A DNA stretch of 17,394 bases from an uncultured Clostridia bacterium (lineage in GTDB: Bacteria; Bacillota_A; Clostridia; Christensenellales; Aristaeellaceae). Each line of letters starts with the position of its first letter. Within the stretch, counting starts at the first letter, position 1. A program made the translations under genes and the position numbers. The stretch lies in assembly GCA_946613955.1 (NCBI GenBank), contig CAMOGC010000014.1, forward strand, positions 1 to 17,394, given 5' to 3'. The notes below the pieces were generated by a model. The model was not told the origin of the DNA. It saw only the letters and a program-made list of their open reading frames with translations, and did not search any database. Shown here in pieces: positions 14,651 through 17,394 of the stretch.

Positions 14651-14755
14651 GTCGTTCCCCGCTTCCTTTTATGATGCGTCTTCTTTCCCGGCGTTCCCCA
14701 TTCCGGGACGGCGGCGCGGCCTCTCCCCGCCGCGGCGTTTCCGGCTTCTTCCCGG

Positions 14756-15868
14756 TTATGATTCCGCCTTCTCCCGGATCACGCGCTCGACCCGGCTTCC
14801 CGCGCTCAGCAGCACCTCGTAGCTGATCGTTCCGCTCCACCGGGCGATATCCTCGGCGGTGATCTCCTCGTCCCCGTCCCGGCCCAGCAGGATTACCGGA
14901 TCCTCCTCCGCCGCCTCCGGGATGGCGCTTACGTCCGCCAGCATCTGATCCATGCAGATCCGGCCCAGGATCCTTGCCCGCCTTCCCCGGATCAGCACCT
15001 CCGCCTTTCCGCTGGCGGCCCGGTGATATCCGTCCCCGTAGCCGCAGGTCACCGTGGCGATCCGGGTCGGCTCCGCCGTCCGGAAGGTACGTCCGTAGGA
15101 CAGATCCGCCCCCGCCGGCACTTCCTTGACATAGGCGATCTTCGCCTCCCACCGCATGCAGGGTTTCAGCGCCAACCCGGTTTCCACCGGCGGGTAGCCG
15201 TAGAGGCTGATCCCTTCCCGAACCATCTCCAGCGCCATTTCCGGAAAACGGATGGACGCCGCGGAATTGGCGCAGTGGCGGGTCACCCCCAGCCCCTCCG
15301 TCATCCGGAGGAAGCGCTCAAACTGCTCCCGCGTATACCGCGCGCCCGCCTCGTCCCCGTCGGCGTCGCTGAAATGGGTAAAGGCGCCGGTCAGCCGAAC
15401 CTCCGGCCATCGGGCGATTTCCGCCAGCACCGCGTCCCGCTCCCTCGGGGTGCGGACGCCGATGCGCCCCATCCCGGTATCGATCTTCAGATGGACTTCG
15501 GCCGCCAGCCCGGCCTTCCGCGCCGCCCGGCCGCAGAGGCGAACCATCTCCGGCGAGCAGACCGTCTGGATCAGGCCGGCCCGAACGCCTTCCTCCGCGT
15601 CCCAGGCGCTCGCCGCGCCCAGAACCAGGATCGGCGCTTTTACGCCCGCCCGGCGCAGCTCCGCTCCCTCGCCCACCGAGGCCACCGCCAGCGCGTCCGC
15701 TCCGCCCCGGAGGGCCGCCTCCGCCGCGGTCACGCCCCCGTGGCCGTATCCGTCCGCCTTCACAACGGCCATCATCTTCGCGCTTTTCGGAACCGCCTCC
15801 CGCAGCGCCGCCATGTTGCTCCGGATCGCCTCCGGATCAATGATCCGCCGGTTTCTCGGCCTTCCCAT
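14756..15868 (-). CDS. alr: Alanine racemase
   Basis: The 370-residue PLP enzyme interconverts L- and D-alanine, supplying D-Ala for the peptidoglycan stem peptide. The PLP-binding Lys37 lies in AVVKADGYGHG (34-44). The second catalytic base, Tyr258, is in LSYGRTF. CGYGDGY (275-281) and CMDQ (305-308), the latter near the substrate carboxylate site, are also intact. Length is normal for a bacterial alr. The ATG at 15868 follows GGAAGGG at a rather long distance (about 11 nt). It lies 132 bp after murC, which consumes L-Ala, so both uses of alanine in wall synthesis are encoded side by side. DNA just before the start holds an out-of-frame echo of the MurC C-terminus, listed separately. Confidence 0.97.
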   Translation of the reverse strand: MGRPRNRRIIDPEAIRSNMAALREAVPKSAKMMAVVKADGYGHGGVTAAEAALRGGADALAVASVGEGAELRRAGVKAPILVLGAASAWDAEEGVRAGLIQTVCSPEMVRLCGRAARKAGLAAEVHLKIDTGMGRIGVRTPRERDAVLAEIARWPEVRLTGAFTHFSDADGDEAGARYTREQFERFLRMTEGLGVTRHCANSAASIRFPEMALEMVREGISLYGYPPVETGLALKPCMRWEAKIAYVKEVPAGADLSYGRTFRTAEPTRIATVTCGYGDGYHRAASGKAEVLIRGRRARILGRICMDQMLADVSAIPEAAEEDPVILLGRDGDEEITAEDIARWSGTISYEVLLSAGSRVERVIREKAES

Positions 15869-16000
15869 CCGTATCAGAACCCTTCCGAATGTTTTTGAAC
15901 CGCCCCGGCGCCCGCTCTTCCTCGTGCCTGTGAATCCAGGTGTCAGCCGAATCGAGGGCGTCCCGCAGCCATCGCCGGGGCCGCCGGGCGTTCCCCGGTT
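15869..16000 (-). other. murC-alr gap with an echo of the MurC C-terminus
   Basis: On the minus strand this 132-bp gap can be read, in the -1 frame relative to murC, as RWLRDALDSADTW followed by IHRHEEERAPGRF, ending at a TGA (15837-15839) inside the alr start. MurC itself ends NAQIHRHEEEKRAVAAKK. Over the 24 nt covering QIHRHEEE / WIHRHEEE, 19 match and all five differences are transitions. No ATG, GTG or TTG start with a ribosome binding site serves this reading frame. It may be a decayed tandem duplication or a former longer MurC tail. Confidence 0.4.
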
Positions 16001-17394
16001 TTACTTTTTCGCCGCCACGGCTCGTTTTTCTTCCTCATGCCTGTGGATCTGGGCGTTGAGCAGATTGACGTCCCCGCATCCCATGGTCAGCACCAGATCC
16101 CCCGGCCGCCACCTGGCCCGCAGATACGCCTCCGTGTCGTCAAAGCTGGGGGTCCAGACCGCGTCGATCCCGTGGGCCTTCATGCCCTCCACCAGCATCC
16201 CGCTGTTGAGATCCCCGGGATCCTTCTCCCGCGCGGCGCAGATATCGGTGACCAGGGTATAATCCGCTTCCTCCGTGCAGGTCAGATAATCCGTAAACAG
16301 GCTCCGCACCCGGCTGAAGGTATGGGGCTGCATGACGGCCCAAAGCTTTCCCCGGCAGCGCTTCCGGGCGATGGACAGGGCGTTTCGCATCTCCGCCGGG
16401 TTGTGGCCGTAATCGTGGAAAATCTCCACCCCGTCGATCTCGTCGGTCTTTTCGAAGCGGCGATGGGCCCCGATAAACCGCTCCAGGCTCTCCGCCGCCT
16501 TTTCCGCCGGCAGGCCCAGGGCGTCCGCCGCCGCCAGCGCCGCCAGCCCGTTCATGACGTTGAACATCCCCGGAACACCCATCCGGACGGACGCGATCTT
16601 CTTTCCCCGGCAGGTCAGGTCGAAGGAAGCGTAGCCCCGCTCGTCCTCCCGCAGGTTTTCCGGCCGCCAGTCGTTCCCCTCGCCCAGGCCGAAAAAGATC
16701 TTCCCGCAGGAAAGCTTTTCGATCTGGCGGCGCACCCGGGGATCGTCCCCGTTCCCGATGGCGATGCCGTCCTCCGGCAAAAGCCGAAGATACTGGCCGA
16801 AGGTCTCCTCGATCTCGTCGATGTCGCGATAGCAGTCCAGGTGGTCCGCGTCGATGTTCAGCACCACCGCCACCGTGGGCTTCATGTGCAGAAAGCTGCG
16901 GTTGAATTCGCAGGCCTCGGCGACAAAGATATCGCTGTGGCCCACGCGGGTGCTGCCGCCGATGGCGTCCAGCCGGCCCCCGATATGGATGCTCGGATCC
17001 ATGTCATGCTCCATCAGCATCTGGCTGAGCATGGAGGTGGTGGTGGTTTTCCCGTGGGCGCCGCAGATGCCGACCGCCTTGTCGAACCCGTCCATCAGCT
17101 CCCCGAGCAGCCAGGCCCGCTCCAGCTGGGGAATCCCCAGCCGTTCCGCCTCCGCCCGCTCCGGGTTGTCCGGCCGGATGGCCGCGGAATAGACCACCAG
17201 ATCGGCCCCGTGGACGTTCTCCGCCCGATGCCCGATCATGACCCGGGCCCCGGCCTTCCGAACGGTGTCGATCAGATAGCCCTCGTCCCGGTCGCTGCCG
17301 GAAACCTGATACCCCTGATCGATCAGCATCTCCGCCAGGCCGCTCATGCTGCTGCCCCCGATGCCGATCAGGTGGATCCGCTTTCCCTGATAAT
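16001..17394 (-). CDS. murC: UDP-N-acetylmuramate--L-alanine ligase (5' end outside the window)
   Basis: The visible 463 residues lack only the first few amino acids: the frame is open to the right edge, and the edge reads YQGKRIHLIGIGGSSMSGLAE, the N-terminal UDP-binding motif. The enzyme adds L-Ala to UDP-MurNAc using ATP, the first step of stem-peptide assembly, in the cytoplasm. The ATP loop is GAHGKTTTT (codons near 17062-17036). Further Mur ligase features are EACEFNRSF, NIDADHLDCY, and the C-terminal HDYGHNPAEMR and MQPHTFSR. In HDYGHNPAE the first residue and the Asn differ from the common DDYGHHPTE, a variant I believe occurs in other Clostridia. It is the most upstream gene of the alr-rsmD-coaD operon seen here; its promoter is outside. 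An ATG at 17347 should not be taken as the start, because it would delete the GIGG loop. Confidence 0.96.
   Translation of the reverse strand, partial: YQGKRIHLIGIGGSSMSGLAEMLIDQGYQVSGSDRDEGYLIDTVRKAGARVMIGHRAENVHGADLVVYSAAIRPDNPERAEAERLGIPQLERAWLLGELMDGFDKAVGICGAHGKTTTTSMLSQMLMEHDMDPSIHIGGRLDAIGGSTRVGHSDIFVAEACEFNRSFLHMKPTVAVVLNIDADHLDCYRDIDEIEETFGQYLRLLPEDGIAIGNGDDPRVRRQIEKLSCGKIFFGLGEGNDWRPENLREDERGYASFDLTCRGKKIASVRMGVPGMFNVMNGLAALAAADALGLPAEKAAESLERFIGAHRRFEKTDEIDGVEIFHDYGHNPAEMRNALSIARKRCRGKLWAVMQPHTFSRVRSLFTDYLTCTEEADYTLVTDICAAREKDPGDLNSGMLVEGMKAHGIDAVWTPSFDDTEAYLRARWRPGDLVLTMGCGDVNLLNAQIHRHEEEKRAVAAKK

Noticed and set aside
16001..16016. Programmed -1 frameshift at the end of murC
   Set aside because: The site is G AAA AAG, not a full X XXY YYZ heptamer, and no strong downstream stimulatory structure was evident. 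The downstream similarity is kept as a separate finding because duplication explains it more simply.

Overview
The window looks like a chromosomal segment of a GC-rich, anaerobic member of the Bacillota (Clostridia-like). Three things point there: a ferredoxin-dependent indolepyruvate oxidoreductase, a T-box riboswitch with an intrinsic terminator, and the order rsmD-coaD-coiled-coil gene. No phage, insertion sequence, CRISPR array, tRNA or rRNA was seen. Species-level assignment is not possible from reading alone.

Region 1 (1-7933, minus strand) handles aromatic compounds. In transcription order it starts with a consensus promoter and a tryptophan-specific T-box leader (specifier UGG, transcription terminator). 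These precede a three-gene ABC importer of the TrpXYZ type: binding protein, permease, ATPase. Next come an RluA/RluD-type pseudouridine synthase with a TTG start, and then a second promoter carrying a TGTATACA palindrome just after its -10 box. That promoter should drive an AMP-forming acyl-CoA ligase, iorA and iorB (cut by the window edge). The ligase with IorAB could either ferment aryl-pyruvates or salvage aryl-acetates into aromatic amino acids by reductive carboxylation.

Region 2 (7987-10286, plus strand) is divergent from region 1. A TTGACA-N18-CATAAT promoter and a roughly 147-nt, possibly structured leader precede pheA (chorismate mutase-prephenate dehydratase-ACT) and aroF (type I DAHP synthase), which are almost overlapping. 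Import, synthesis and 2-oxoacid chemistry of aromatic amino acids therefore sit side by side.

Region 3 (10377-11975) holds one 516-residue exported protein of unknown function with a strong ribosome binding site, ended by a strong terminator that also separates it from the convergent genes.

Region 4 (12102-17394, minus strand) is a housekeeping operon read as murC (5' end outside the window), alr, an unknown membrane protein, rsmD, coaD and a hendecad-repeat coiled-coil protein. rsmD and coaD overlap and several gaps are 1 nt, so these genes are probably co-transcribed. It serves peptidoglycan precursor synthesis, 16S rRNA methylation and coenzyme A synthesis.

I do not see a clearly new multi-gene system. 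The most rewarding points are the UGG T-box on the importer, the ligase-iorAB unit beside pheA-aroF, a missing conserved Glu in PheA, the regular 11-residue repeats of the coiled-coil protein, and an echo of the MurC C-terminus in the murC-alr gap.
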